DNA from: Hydrogenophilales bacterium
GTDB taxonomy: Bacteria > Pseudomonadota > Gammaproteobacteria > Burkholderiales > Thiobacteraceae
Assembly (NCBI GenBank): GCA_016235775.1
Contig: JACRIU010000011.1
Coordinates: 1 to 48,527 of the forward strand
Direction of reading: 5' to 3'
DNA length: 48,527 nucleotides
Shown here: positions 1 to 7,012 of the stretch, one piece after another
Layout: each line of letters starts with the position of its first letter
Position numbering within the stretch: position 1 is the stretch's first letter
Program-made: the position numbers and the translations under genes
Notes under the pieces: model-generated
Seen by the model: the letters and a program-made list of their open reading frames with translations, nothing else
What the model was told of the DNA's origin: nothing
Databases searched by the model: none

Positions 1-39
1 CAGCATACCCATCAGTTTCGACATCTCTCGTTTCCTCAT
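1..39 (-). CDS. 5' end of a gene cut by the left edge of the window
   Basis: Thirteen codons run from an ATG at 39 to the window edge, reading MRKREMSKLMGML. A consensus ribosome binding site AGGAGG lies at 45-50, five bases before the ATG, which is why I accept so short a piece as a real gene start. A second in-frame Met at codon 6 could be an alternative start. The basic residues followed by hydrophobic ones could be the beginning of a signal peptide or membrane anchor, but too little is visible to assign a function. Confidence 0.6.
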   Translation of the reverse strand, partial: MRKREMSKLMGML

Positions 40-627
40 CTTGCCCTCCTGGGATCAGCGCAACTGCGCGATGTCGCCAGTATCAGCAATGTCGTAGCTC
101 ACCAGATGAGCCTGTCACTATCATTCGCTAGAAGAGCCTTTCCAAATGGCCTTCCACATTTTTAGTGATGCCTTCAATTGCACCTACAGTAAATATATGG
201 ACGCCAGCGTCCGTATAACAATTATTATTCAGGGCGCCCATTATGCTCATGCAATTCACTGATTCGCAAGTAATTTTATTTTTCTTGGTCTCTACAATAT
301 GCCCAAAAGTACGGGCCGCTTGAAAGGCTCGGCCCAGCCTTCCACCCCAGTGCCCACTCCGGCACTTAACCGCCCGGCAAACCATTCAAACCGGCTTCTG
401 GTACGACTCCCCGGTGGTCTCCAACAACAAAACTTTTCCCTGCTGAGTGAGTGAACGAGGCCTTTCTTCCGCAGCGTATTTCCATGAACGCTGCTACGCG
501 CGATGCGCAGAATCGGTCGAGCTGATCGAGTGTTGATCGGCGAGTTGCCGCGAATAGGAAGTTCTGAAACTGCACCTTGGGCGTCATGCCGGCGCAGACC
601 GGAATGACGGGCTTTTTCAGAGCCCCC
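40..627. other. Stretch without a supportable gene
   Basis: About 590 bases separate the left-edge gene from the next one. The left half (about 130-300) is visibly AT-richer than the surroundings and contains a short palindrome GGACGCCAGCGTCC near 200. Open frames exist on the minus strand, but they lack ribosome binding sites, overlap each other and one reads through a palindromic repeat. It may be a decayed gene or a regulatory spacer. Confidence 0.5.
582..609. repeat. Small palindromic dispersed repeat (CGTCATGCCGG type)
   Basis: The arms CGTCATGCCGG (582-592) and CCGGAATGACG (599-609) are inverted with one mismatch and a 6-base loop. A 21-base stretch covering the left arm and its flank (573-593) recurs exactly at 42191-42211, and a related palindrome with CGTCATTCCGGG arms lies at 23857-23894. 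This marks a dispersed intergenic repeat family in this genome. Confidence 0.7.
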
Positions 628-1620
628 TTAGATGGAACGATCACCACCTGGGCTGGGATGCAATTCGATGTAGTAGGTGGACATCGTGTTGTCCTGATTC
701 TGTTCTAAGCCGGCTTGGCTGCGGCGCAAGATGGCTTCCACCAAGGCGGCTTTGATTTCGTTTTCATCCGCCGCCGGCGGGTAGAGCCGGTGATGTTTCA
801 ACACTTCGCACGCTTGGCGGCGCGCCTGCCGCTCCAATAGGCGGCGCGTCTCCAGATCGAGATGCGACAGCAACAACAGCCACGGCGCCTGCCATGCATG
901 AAAATCATGGATGAGTTGCCGGTGTGCTGCGTCATGGCCAAGCTGCGACAGAAACAGCGCGGGAAAAGCCGCCAGATCGAGGGTGCGCGATTCCCATGCC
1001 GTGGGTAGCTGGATGCCTTGCATGCCGATGCCCGAGCCATTCGGCAGGCGCCAGAACCACTGCGCGGCTGGGCTCCCCCCGGCACGTGCATTGATGTAGC
1101 GCATCAGATATTCACCGGCTGCCGGCGATGCCGCGCCGAGGGTTTGCATCACGGGGCTGGCAAAACGCTCGCAAGCCGCGAAACCGGAGCGCCACGCAAC
1201 CGAGCGATCCAGATCGAGCTCATGCTCCGATACCACGCTCTCGAGCAAAGCCAGCGGCCGGCCTTCCCCATCCAATAACCAGAGTTCGAAACAATCCTGA
1301 AACGGAAACGGCACTTTCTGGTGCACGTGGATAAGATGCTCAAAAACGGTGGCGCCCATTGCTTCCATGAGCCGAAAATCTTCCGAGGGGAAAATGGGAC
1401 CGCGCTTGAGGCCGCTTTCCATTGACCAGCTGCCATAGCGAATATCGCTGACTTGCACGCGATGGCTCTGGTGCAGATCGTCCAGCAGCTTCTCGTTGCT
1501 GACATAAATATCCCAGTGCACGCCATCCAGGGTGACCGCCTCGGCGGATTCATAGCGAATGGTGTTGGTGACCCCGCGAAACGGGTTGAGCAAGCGCTGG
1601 GCGTAGCATTCGACGGACAT
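628..1620 (-). CDS. Conserved-looking hypothetical protein, 330 aa
   Basis: I do not recognise the family. The protein is soluble-looking, with no signal peptide or membrane segment, and is rich in aromatic and acidic residues. The N-terminal third is mixed alpha/beta in character (FRGVTNTIRYESAEAVTLDG at about 14-33). The C-terminal part is helical and arginine-rich (LETRRLLERQARRQ at about 255-268). The ATG at 1620 is preceded by a weak GCAGG. It is transcribed leftward as a singleton, divergent from the DsrC-like gene at 1760. Regular codon structure over 330 codons supports it being a real gene, but not a function. Confidence 0.7.
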   Translation of the reverse strand: MSVECYAQRLLNPFRGVTNTIRYESAEAVTLDGVHWDIYVSNEKLLDDLHQSHRVQVSDIRYGSWSMESGLKRGPIFPSEDFRLMEAMGATVFEHLIHVHQKVPFPFQDCFELWLLDGEGRPLALLESVVSEHELDLDRSVAWRSGFAACERFASPVMQTLGAASPAAGEYLMRYINARAGGSPAAQWFWRLPNGSGIGMQGIQLPTAWESRTLDLAAFPALFLSQLGHDAAHRQLIHDFHAWQAPWLLLLSHLDLETRRLLERQARRQACEVLKHHRLYPPAADENEIKAALVEAILRRSQAGLEQNQDNTMSTYYIELHPSPGGDRSI

Positions 1621-1759
1621 GCCTGCAATTTATCGCAAGTGCTTCAAAGTGACAATTCGTATCAATAGCACCTGAAAAAACCTAGCGGGAACCGGGTTGA
1701 ATCTTGGAGAAAAACGTTCTACTTTGGAATTATCTTAATCTGCCGATGAGGAGAAAATC

Positions 1760-2125
1760 ATGCTCGACTCACAACGCGATCCGATCCACCCCGGCAGGGG
1801 TGCGCCGTTACTGGATTTTCCCCATGCGCCGATCGGCTGGATGCCTGAGGAAGCGCGCCTGGCCGCGCGGCAAGAAGGCCTCATCCTGACCGGGCAGCAT
1901 TGGCAGGTGATACGCGCGCTACAGGCTTTTTATGCACAGCATGATGAGACCGGCATCCATAGGATCGAATTGCATGATGCGCTGGATGAAAAATTCCACC
2001 ACCAGGGTGGCGTCAAATTTCTTTATCAACTCTTCCCCAAAGGGCCGGTGGCGCAAGGTTGCCGCCTGGCCGGCCTGACGCCGCCGGCGGGCGCAATCGA
2101 TCTGGGGTTCGGGAGCGTGATGTGA
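1760..2125 (+). CDS. DsrC/TusE-family protein retaining only the internal cysteine
   Basis: DsrC/TusE proteins are small sulfur carriers whose C-terminal arm carries up to two conserved cysteines: CysA, the penultimate residue, and CysB, eleven residues before it. Residues 40-121 match the family, including a helix with HWQVI and the segment FLYQLFPKGPVAQGCRLAGL, which keeps CysB. The expected PxGCV ending is replaced by PAGAIDLGFGSVM, so CysA is an alanine and the arm is about nine residues longer. The start at 1760 has a strong GAGGAG at 1748-1753, six bases upstream. The gene converges on the MlaF-like gene with one base between stop codons. A sulfur-relay or regulatory role is inferred only. 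Confidence 0.82.
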   Translation: MLDSQRDPIHPGRGAPLLDFPHAPIGWMPEEARLAARQEGLILTGQHWQVIRALQAFYAQHDETGIHRIELHDALDEKFHHQGGVKFLYQLFPKGPVAQGCRLAGLTPPAGAIDLGFGSVM

Positions 2126-2126
2126 A

Positions 2127-2936
2127 CTAGGCGCGGGACGCCAAGCTTAAATCCTGGGTGATCGGCTGCGCCGGGTAGTGGAAGCTGACCGGGCCATCGA
2201 ATTCGCCATTCACGAATTGCTTCACGAAGGGGTGATCGGACGCCAGCATTTCCGCCGGCGTGCCGGAGGCGACAATCACGCCTTCGGAAATGAAGTACAC
2301 GTAATCGACCACCTTGAACGATTCCGCCATATCGTAAGTCACGACGATGGAGGTGATGCCGAGCGCATCGTTCAAGCGCCGGATCAGATTCGCGATCACG
2401 CTGAGCGAGATCGGATCGAGGCCGGCAAACGGCTCGTCGTACATCACCAGCATCGGGTCCAGCGCAATCGCGCGCGCCAGCGCCACCCGGCGCGACATGC
2501 CGCCGGAAAGATCGTCGGTGCGAAAACCATGCACCCCGCGCAGCCCCACGGCATGCAGTTTCATCAACACCAGATCGCGAATCATGCTCTCGGATAAATG
2601 GGTGTGCTCGCGCATCGGAAAAGCCAAATTCTCGAAAACCGACAAATCGCTGAATAGCCCCCCAGCCTGAAACATCATGCCCATTTGACGCCGCAGTTTG
2701 TACAGGGCTTCATCATCCAATTCATGCACCACTTTTCCATCGACCTTGACCGAGCCAGACTTCGGCGTGAGCTGTCCGCCGATATGGCGCAGCAGCGTCG
2801 TCTTGCCGCAACCGCTCGCCCCCAAAATCGCGACCACTTTGCCGCGCGGAATGGCGAGGTTGATGCCCTTTAGTACCGGGTTGCTGTTATAGGAAAAGTG
2901 AAGATTGTCGATTTCGACCAGGTTTTCAGTAGACAA
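2127..2936 (-). CDS. mlaF: MlaF-like ABC transporter ATPase (orphan)
   Basis: This is the ATP-binding subunit type of the Mla/Mkl lipid transporter, which energises phospholipid movement between outer and inner membranes. Visible motifs are Walker A GASGCGKTT (about 39-47), the Q-loop region FQAGGLF, the ABC signature LSGGM and Walker B LVMYDEPFAGLD. The segment after Walker B reads SIVVTYDMAES, so the usual H-loop histidine of VSHD/VTHD is a tyrosine (codon TAC at about 2333-2335). The start is a TTG at 2936 with AAGGAA six bases upstream. MlaF normally sits beside mlaE, mlaD, mlaC and mlaB, but no partner is present here. The 269-aa length is normal. Function is certain at family level; an active Mla role is not. 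Confidence 0.88.
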   Translation of the reverse strand: MSTENLVEIDNLHFSYNSNPVLKGINLAIPRGKVVAILGASGCGKTTLLRHIGGQLTPKSGSVKVDGKVVHELDDEALYKLRRQMGMMFQAGGLFSDLSVFENLAFPMREHTHLSESMIRDLVLMKLHAVGLRGVHGFRTDDLSGGMSRRVALARAIALDPMLVMYDEPFAGLDPISLSVIANLIRRLNDALGITSIVVTYDMAESFKVVDYVYFISEGVIVASGTPAEMLASDHPFVKQFVNGEFDGPVSFHYPAQPITQDLSLASRA

Positions 2937-3105
2937 ATGCGTTCCTTATTTTCAGCCATCTGGATTATTTTGATTTTTTGAGATCGCTAGCTTTGCCCAT
3001 CCCAAGGGTGGCGTCAAGACAAGCCTTGCCCGCCTGCAAACAACCCCGCAATTTATTCATATCTTTTTGATAAATAGCCAGAATTAACTATTTTCCGGAT
3101 AATAC

Positions 3106-3134
3106 TTGACTAGATCGCTAGGTTAATGTTTAAT
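3106..3134 (+). promoter_or_regulatory. Sigma70-type promoter for the second DsrC/TusE-like gene
   Basis: A -35 box TTGACT (3106-3111) and a -10 box TTTAAT (3129-3134) are separated by exactly 17 bases, in an AT-rich intergenic stretch about 80 bases upstream of the start codon at 3217. No other gene lies between. Confidence 0.6.
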
Positions 3135-3216
3135 AGCCAATCGTTTTACTCAATTATTGCAGCGGCGCCATCAGCCGCGCATTCGAATACATTTCAATTT
3201 GCAGGAGGTTTTAGCA

Positions 3217-3510
3217 ATGTCTTTACCAGAACGTGATGGTGACGGATATCTCACCGATATGAGCGAATGGACCGAAGAAATCGGCCGCGCCATGGCCGAT
3301 GCCGATGGCTATGAGCTGAGCGATGTAAAGTGGGATCACATCGTCAAGGCGCGCCAATATTTTGATGAATTCGGCAGCGTGCCGCCGATTCGCAAATTCG
3401 CGAAATACATCGAAGAAGATCAAAATGCGCTGTTCAAAATTTGGATGACCGGCCCCATGAAGCCCATCACCAAATACGGCGGCCTGCCCAAGCCGACAGG
3501 CTGCGTGTAA
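3217..3510 (+). CDS. TusE/DsrC-family sulfur-relay protein retaining only the C-terminal cysteine
   Basis: A 97-aa protein of the TusE/DsrC family. It ends in KYGGLPKPTGCV, so the penultimate CysA that carries sulfur is present, whereas the position of CysB (QAC in DsrC) reads PIT. This is the TusE-like arrangement; TusE accepts sulfur from TusBCD for tRNA 2-thiouridylation. The N-terminal half has the family features DGYLTDMSEWTEEIGRAMA and a helix beginning VKWDHIVKARQYF. The start at 3217 follows AGGAGG at 3203-3208, eight bases upstream; the in-frame codons before it lack such a site. A good promoter lies upstream and a strong terminator downstream, so it is monocistronic. No tusBCD or dsr genes are nearby. 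Confidence 0.88.
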   Translation: MSLPERDGDGYLTDMSEWTEEIGRAMADADGYELSDVKWDHIVKARQYFDEFGSVPPIRKFAKYIEEDQNALFKIWMTGPMKPITKYGGLPKPTGCV

Positions 3511-3521
3511 GCCCTCCCCCC

Positions 3522-3550
3522 AAACGCCGGCACTCGCCGGCGTTTTTATT
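3522..3550 (+). terminator. Intrinsic terminator after the TusE-like gene
   Basis: A perfect 10-bp stem AAACGCCGGC / GCCGGCGTTT with loop ACTC is followed by TTATT, 11 bases after the stop codon at 3510. The A-rich left flank could also make it work weakly for the leftward gene ending at 3565. Confidence 0.85.
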
Positions 3551-3564
3551 CCTCGCTTCCGCGC

Positions 3565-4905
3565 TCACACGCTCATGCTGCGCAGTAAAAACGCCTGCAC
3601 CAAATCGCTCAGCTTCGGTTCACCCACTTCCGCGAATTCATAACGCACCCGCACCAGCGGTTTGTCGATCGCGATCAGCGCGCCCAAGTCGCAGGGCGTC
3701 GCGGCCAGCACCACGTCGACCTGCGCCGCGTTGATGGTTTGGCGCAGTGCGTCGAGCTGCGCCGGGCTGTAACCCAACGCGGGCAGCACCGGCCCGATGT
3801 GAGGATAGGCGGTGTAAACCTGTTGAATCGCAGGCGCCGCCGCCGAGCGTGGATCGACTATCGCCGCACCAGCGGCTTTCGCGGCCAAGTAGCCAGCGCC
3901 ATACGGCATGCCGCCGTGGGTGATGGTGGGGCCGTCTTCCACCACCAGCACGCGCTTGCCGCGTAGTTGTTCGGAATCATCCAGGCTGATGGGCAATGCG
4001 CCTTGCACGATACTGGCATCAGGATTGATGCGCCGCGCCGCGTCGGTGACGCGCTGGATGTCGGCCGCGCTGGCGGAATCGGTTTTTGACACCAGCACGA
4101 TGCCGGCCATGCGCAGCACCGCTTCGCCCGGATGATGCGTCGTCTCGTGCCCAGGCCGCAGCGGATCGACCAGCACGATTAGCAGATCGGGACGGATAAA
4201 GGGGAAATCGTTGTTGCCGCCATCCCACAGCAGCACATCCGCTTCCGCTTCGGCCTGCGCGACGATGCGCGCATAGTCCACGCCCGCATACACCACATTG
4301 CCCAGGGCGAGATGCGGCTCGTATTCCTCGCGCTCTTCCACCGTGCAGTGTGCGGCGTCCAAATCGGCGCGCGTAGCGAAGCGCTGCACCGTTTGGCGCG
4401 CGAGATCGCCATAAGGCATGGGGTGGCGGAGGATCGCCGCGCGCAGGCCCTGCTCCCGCAGCCGGCGCGACAACCAGCGCGTGACGGGCGATTTGCCGCA
4501 GCCGGTGCGCACGGCGCACACGGCGATCACCGGCACGCGCGCATCGAGCATGGTTTGCTTTGGACCCAGCAGCACAAAATCCGCGCCACCGGCCAGCGCG
4601 ATCGAAGCCGCATGCATGACCCGGCTGTGCTCGATATCGCTGTAGGCGAAGATCACTTGATCGATGCACTCGCAACCGAGCAGCGCGGGCAGCTCGGCTT
4701 CCGCTACGATCGGAATCCCTTGCGGATACAGCGGCCCCGCCAGCTCGGCCGGGTAACGCCGTTCGGCGATGCCGGGAATTTGCGTCGCGGTGAAAGCGGC
4801 CACGCGCGTAGCGGGATCATCGCGATACACCACATTGAAATTATGAAAATCACGCCCGGCCGCGCCCATGATCACGATCCGCCGTGGTGGTAAAAGAGTT
4901 GGCAT
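3565..4905 (-). CDS. Cyclic 2,3-diphosphoglycerate synthetase-family P-loop protein
   Basis: A 446-aa cytoplasmic P-loop protein resembling archaeal cyclic 2,3-diphosphoglycerate synthetase (CpgS), which closes 2,3-DPG to its cyclic form with ATP. The N-terminal 120 residues form a Rossmann-like region (RRIVIMGAAGRDFHNFNVVY). The P-loop AVRTGCGKSPVTRWL lies at about 131-145, followed by a WDGGNNDFPF motif and a C-terminal VVEDGPTITHGGMPYGAGY segment typical of the family. I chose the ATG at 4905 because AAGGA lies five bases upstream; a TTG at 4923 would add six residues. It is a singleton. Bacterial members are widespread and their substrate is not settled, so the name states the family only. 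Confidence 0.8.
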   Translation of the reverse strand: MPTLLPPRRIVIMGAAGRDFHNFNVVYRDDPATRVAAFTATQIPGIAERRYPAELAGPLYPQGIPIVAEAELPALLGCECIDQVIFAYSDIEHSRVMHAASIALAGGADFVLLGPKQTMLDARVPVIAVCAVRTGCGKSPVTRWLSRRLREQGLRAAILRHPMPYGDLARQTVQRFATRADLDAAHCTVEEREEYEPHLALGNVVYAGVDYARIVAQAEAEADVLLWDGGNNDFPFIRPDLLIVLVDPLRPGHETTHHPGEAVLRMAGIVLVSKTDSASAADIQRVTDAARRINPDASIVQGALPISLDDSEQLRGKRVLVVEDGPTITHGGMPYGAGYLAAKAAGAAIVDPRSAAAPAIQQVYTAYPHIGPVLPALGYSPAQLDALRQTINAAQVDVVLAATPCDLGALIAIDKPLVRVRYEFAEVGEPKLSDLVQAFLLRSMSV

Positions 4906-4941
4906 GGGTTTCCTTGGCAGCAATGAATCTAGAAAAAGCTA

Positions 4942-5058
4942 TTGAACCACGGAGCGAATTGTAGGGGCCGGGCATGCCCGGCCCGCTGTCGATACCGGGC
5001 AAGGCATGCCTCGCCCCTACTGGTTCCCAGCAGACGCCCTACGTCCTCCGCGGTTCAA
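4942..5058. repeat. Nested dispersed inverted-repeat element
   Basis: The outer arms TTGAACCACGGAG (4942-4954) and CTCCGCGGTTCAA (5046-5058) are inverted with one mismatch. Nested inside is a second palindromic unit with arms GTAGGGGC (4961-4968) and GCCCCTAC (5013-5020), carrying two CATGCC-containing half sites. The outer flank AAAAAGCTATTGAACCAC recurs, inverted, at about 11329-11346, so the outer unit belongs to a dispersed family. The layout suggests one repeat inserted in another. Confidence 0.75.
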
Positions 5059-5081
5059 CTGCCTTTTCAGGGTAAGCGCAG

Positions 5082-5106
5082 GCTAGCGCGCTTTCAGCGC
5101 GCTAGC
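5082..5106. repeat. Perfect hairpin downstream of the EamA gene
   Basis: The arms GCTAGCGCGCT (5082-5092) and AGCGCGCTAGC (5096-5106) form a perfect 11-bp stem with a 3-base loop, 35 bases after the stop of the leftward EamA gene. There is no T-run on either side, so it is a possible RNA-stabilising or Rho-assisted 3' structure rather than a classical intrinsic terminator. Confidence 0.6.
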
Positions 5107-5141
5107 AACCGCAGTTGGCTTCACCAACCCCGCCGAAGCAT

Positions 5142-6026
5142 TCAAGCCGAAGTGATACGGGCAATCCAGCGCGCACCCCATTGATGCAGACTCAGCCCTA
5201 AAGCGATGCAAGTGGCGCCGAGCCATTCGCTGGCCGGCGCCACTTCGTCGTTCAGGGCATGGCCGAGCAGCAGCGCGATCACCGGCGTGATGAGCATGAT
5301 CAGCGCCACCGAGCCGGTCTCCATGTGTTTTATCATGTAGTAGTACAGCACGAAACCCAGCACCGATCCGAACACGCCCAGATACACGATTGCCGCAGCG
5401 GCGCGCGGCGTGAGCTGGGCCGGCCACTGTCCGTCCGTCAGCCACCAGACGCCGATGAACAAGGGCAGCGCCACCAGCAGCGTGCCGAGATTGATCGCCA
5501 CCGCCGGGCTGTCGTCATTGATGCGCTTGATCCACACCATGCCGAGCGATTGCAGCAAGACCGCGATCAGCAGCACGCCGATGCCGAGCAGCGCACCCGG
5601 CCCGAGCCCGAGGCTGCCGTGGAACACCAGCGTCAAGCCCGCCAGCCCCAAGCCCATGCCGGCCAGCTTGTTCGGCGTGAGCGCTTCCTCCTTCAGCCAA
5701 TACGCCGCGCCCAGGCTGGTCATCAGCGGTGACAAGCCGAACAGCACCGAGATCAAGCCCGAGTTCACCGTCTGTGATGCCCAGTAAGTGAGGCTCATCG
5801 CACCGAACATGGAAAGCCCCGCCGCCAGGTAAGTCAGACGTGCTTTGCGATGCAGCGGAAAACGCACACGCAGCGTCCACAGCAATAAGGCGCACAACAA
5901 GGTGCCGATCGCCATGCGTGCGAGTAGGGCGAAGCTCGCGCCGGCTCCCAGCGCGCTCCACTTAATCGCGAGCGGTGTGGTAGACCAAATCATCACAACC
6001 GAAATAAATGCGGCGGACAGCGACAT
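5142..6026 (-). CDS. EamA/DMT-superfamily exporter
   Basis: A 294-aa inner-membrane protein with about ten hydrophobic segments and the two EamA repeats of the drug/metabolite transporter superfamily (exporters of amino acids, nucleosides or drugs). Repeat signatures include PLAIKWSALGAGASFALLAR near residue 15 and GVFGSVLGFVLYYYMIKHME in the second half. I chose the ATG at 6026 because GGAG lies about seven bases upstream; an upstream in-frame start would begin inside the leader terminator. The gene sits 30 bases after an intrinsic terminator preceded by its own promoter (6217-6246), so read-through control is likely. Substrate is unknown. Confidence 0.85.
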   Translation of the reverse strand: MSLSAAFISVVMIWSTTPLAIKWSALGAGASFALLARMAIGTLLCALLLWTLRVRFPLHRKARLTYLAAGLSMFGAMSLTYWASQTVNSGLISVLFGLSPLMTSLGAAYWLKEEALTPNKLAGMGLGLAGLTLVFHGSLGLGPGALLGIGVLLIAVLLQSLGMVWIKRINDDSPAVAINLGTLLVALPLFIGVWWLTDGQWPAQLTPRAAAAIVYLGVFGSVLGFVLYYYMIKHMETGSVALIMLITPVIALLLGHALNDEVAPASEWLGATCIALGLSLHQWGARWIARITSA

Positions 6027-6055
6027 ACTTTTCTCCAATCCCTTTAAATCGCCCC

Positions 6056-6092
6056 AAAAAAGAAAGGCCACAGCGTTTGTCTGTGGCCTTTC
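6056..6092 (-). terminator. Intrinsic terminator/attenuator in the EamA leader
   Basis: On the minus strand a perfect 12-bp stem GAAAGGCCACAG / CTGTGGCCTTTC with a 7-base loop (6062-6092) is followed by six T residues (6061-6056). It lies about 30 bases before the EamA start and about 120 bases after a strong promoter. That is the layout of an attenuator or riboswitch expression platform. Confidence 0.85.
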
Positions 6093-6117
6093 GGAAAATC
6101 ACGCTGCTGAAATCGAA

Positions 6118-6210
6118 CTACGCGCTATCTCTCCCGGCCACGAGACGAACGGCGACGCGCCATACACGGGGGCGTTTCGGTAGGTGGCGAATGATGGGGA
6201 GCGAGAACAT
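6118..6210 (-). CDS. Putative 30-aa Arg-rich leader peptide upstream of the EamA exporter
   Basis: An ATG at 6210 opens 30 codons ending at TAG (6118-6120). The product starts MFSLPIIRHLPKRPRVWRVA and contains eight arginines and one lysine. It lies between a consensus promoter and an attenuator-like terminator. The predicted transcript start falls at or next to the ATG, so translation would be leaderless; no Shine-Dalgarno sequence is visible. If real, ribosome progress through Arg codons could govern the terminator. The alternative is that this stretch is a structured RNA sensor and the frame is open by chance. Confidence 0.35.
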   Translation of the reverse strand: MFSLPIIRHLPKRPRVWRVAVRLVAGRDSA

Positions 6211-6216
6211 GAGTCG

Positions 6217-6246
6217 ATTATCGGGGCGCGGTAAATGCTCTGTCAA
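6217..6246 (-). promoter_or_regulatory. Strong sigma70-type promoter for the EamA leader
   Basis: On the minus strand, TTGACA (6246-6241, perfect -35) and GATAAT (6222-6217, five of six -10) are separated by 18 bases. The predicted start of transcription is about 6210. It drives the attenuator-bearing leader and EamA gene. Confidence 0.7.
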
Positions 6247-6296
6247 ATGAATTGTGGTCTAGACTCAAGCAATGCTTCGATCACCAGGAGAGTCAC

Positions 6297-6608
6297 ATGC
6301 CAAATCACCACACATCCTTCATCTTGCTGCTGGGCATCGGCTTGCTCAGCGCGATGCCGGCGGTCCGGGCCGACACCTTCACCGGCAAGATCGATTTGAT
6401 CGAAGCCAAATCCGACGGCACCCGCTTCTTTGTGCGCGAAGCGGGCTTGAATCTCTATGCCAGCGGGCATTATCGCGATCTGCTGCAGCAGGGCTACTTC
6501 CGCAAGGCCGCCTTTAGCATCGGCTATCAGCTTTTCCCCTGCCCCGGCGGTTTAAGCGGCAAATGCGGAACGGTGTATTCGGTCGCAGTGGAACAAACTA
6601 CTTTCTAG
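6297..6608 (+). CDS. Small secreted hypothetical protein, 103 aa
   Basis: The N-terminus MPNHHTSFILLLGIGLLSAM, ending at an AVRA/D site near residue 25, is a convincing Sec signal peptide, so the mature protein of about 78 aa should be periplasmic. The mature part begins DTFTGKIDLIEAKSDGTRFF, looks mostly beta and has two cysteines (PCPGG and GKCG) that could form a disulfide. The ATG at 6297 has AGGAG six bases upstream at 6286-6290; an earlier in-frame ATG at 6252 has none. It diverges from the EamA leader promoter and its 3' end faces the gene at 6616. Family not recognised. Confidence 0.78.
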   Translation: MPNHHTSFILLLGIGLLSAMPAVRADTFTGKIDLIEAKSDGTRFFVREAGLNLYASGHYRDLLQQGYFRKAAFSIGYQLFPCPGGLSGKCGTVYSVAVEQTTF

Positions 6609-6615
6609 TGCGCTG

Positions 6616-6987
6616 CTACAACCAAGCCGACAGCACGCTTTGCAATTCTGCTTCCTTGACCGGCATGGTCAGCGTGGCGTCCATGCGCAAGCGGCTGCGC
6701 ACCTTGTCCAACACCGGCTGATGCTTGGGCTCGTATAACACCAGAATCCTGGTATGGGCCAGCGGTTGCGCGGACGCCAGCAGCGATTCCAGATTGCTCA
6801 GCCGATCGCGGAAATCGGCTTGGAAATAAAAATCCGCGACGATCACATCCGGCGGAAATTTGCGCATCAATGCAATCGCCTTGCGCACTTGCCACTCGGT
6901 GCTCACCTCATAGCCGAGTTGCTTGTACAGGCTCGCCAGTTTGGAATGCTCGAGAAATTCGACGACGGATAATAATTTTTTGGGCAT
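6616..6987 (-). CDS. Degenerate CheY-like receiver-domain protein, 123 aa
   Basis: The size and alpha/beta pattern fit a single response-regulator receiver domain. Residues 47-55 (DVIVADFYF) look like strand 3 with a candidate phospho-acceptor Asp52. The acidic pair expected after strand 1 is reduced to one Glu (VVEFLEH), and the usual KP after strand 5 is MP (TLTMPVKEAEL), so phosphorylation may be lost. No output domain and no neighbouring kinase is present. The ATG at 6987 has no strong ribosome binding site. It lies 25 bases downstream of the PEBP-like gene and is probably cotranscribed with it. Confidence 0.6.
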   Translation of the reverse strand: MPKKLLSVVEFLEHSKLASLYKQLGYEVSTEWQVRKAIALMRKFPPDVIVADFYFQADFRDRLSNLESLLASAQPLAHTRILVLYEPKHQPVLDKVRSRLRMDATLTMPVKEAELQSVLSAWL

Positions 6988-7012
6988 GGCGATTCAAAGC
7001 GCCTGCTATTCC

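Noticed and set aside
128-647. Two overlapping minus-strand open frames of 85 and 93 codons
   Set aside because: No ribosome binding sites, low-complexity or repeat-derived translation, mutual overlap and no family resemblance.
1760-3510. Reading the DsrC-like genes as part of a dissimilatory sulfite reductase system
   Set aside because: No dsrAB, dsrEFH or dsrMKJOP genes are present, and each protein lacks one of the two cysteines of true DsrC.
4312-4893. Open plus-strand frame of 193 codons
   Set aside because: Antisense to the cyclic-diphosphoglycerate synthetase-like gene and without a start site.
6093-6210. Resemblance of GGGAGAGAT in the EamA leader to a glycine riboswitch
   Set aside because: Only this short motif fits; the other conserved glycine-aptamer blocks are absent, so no known riboswitch class is claimed.
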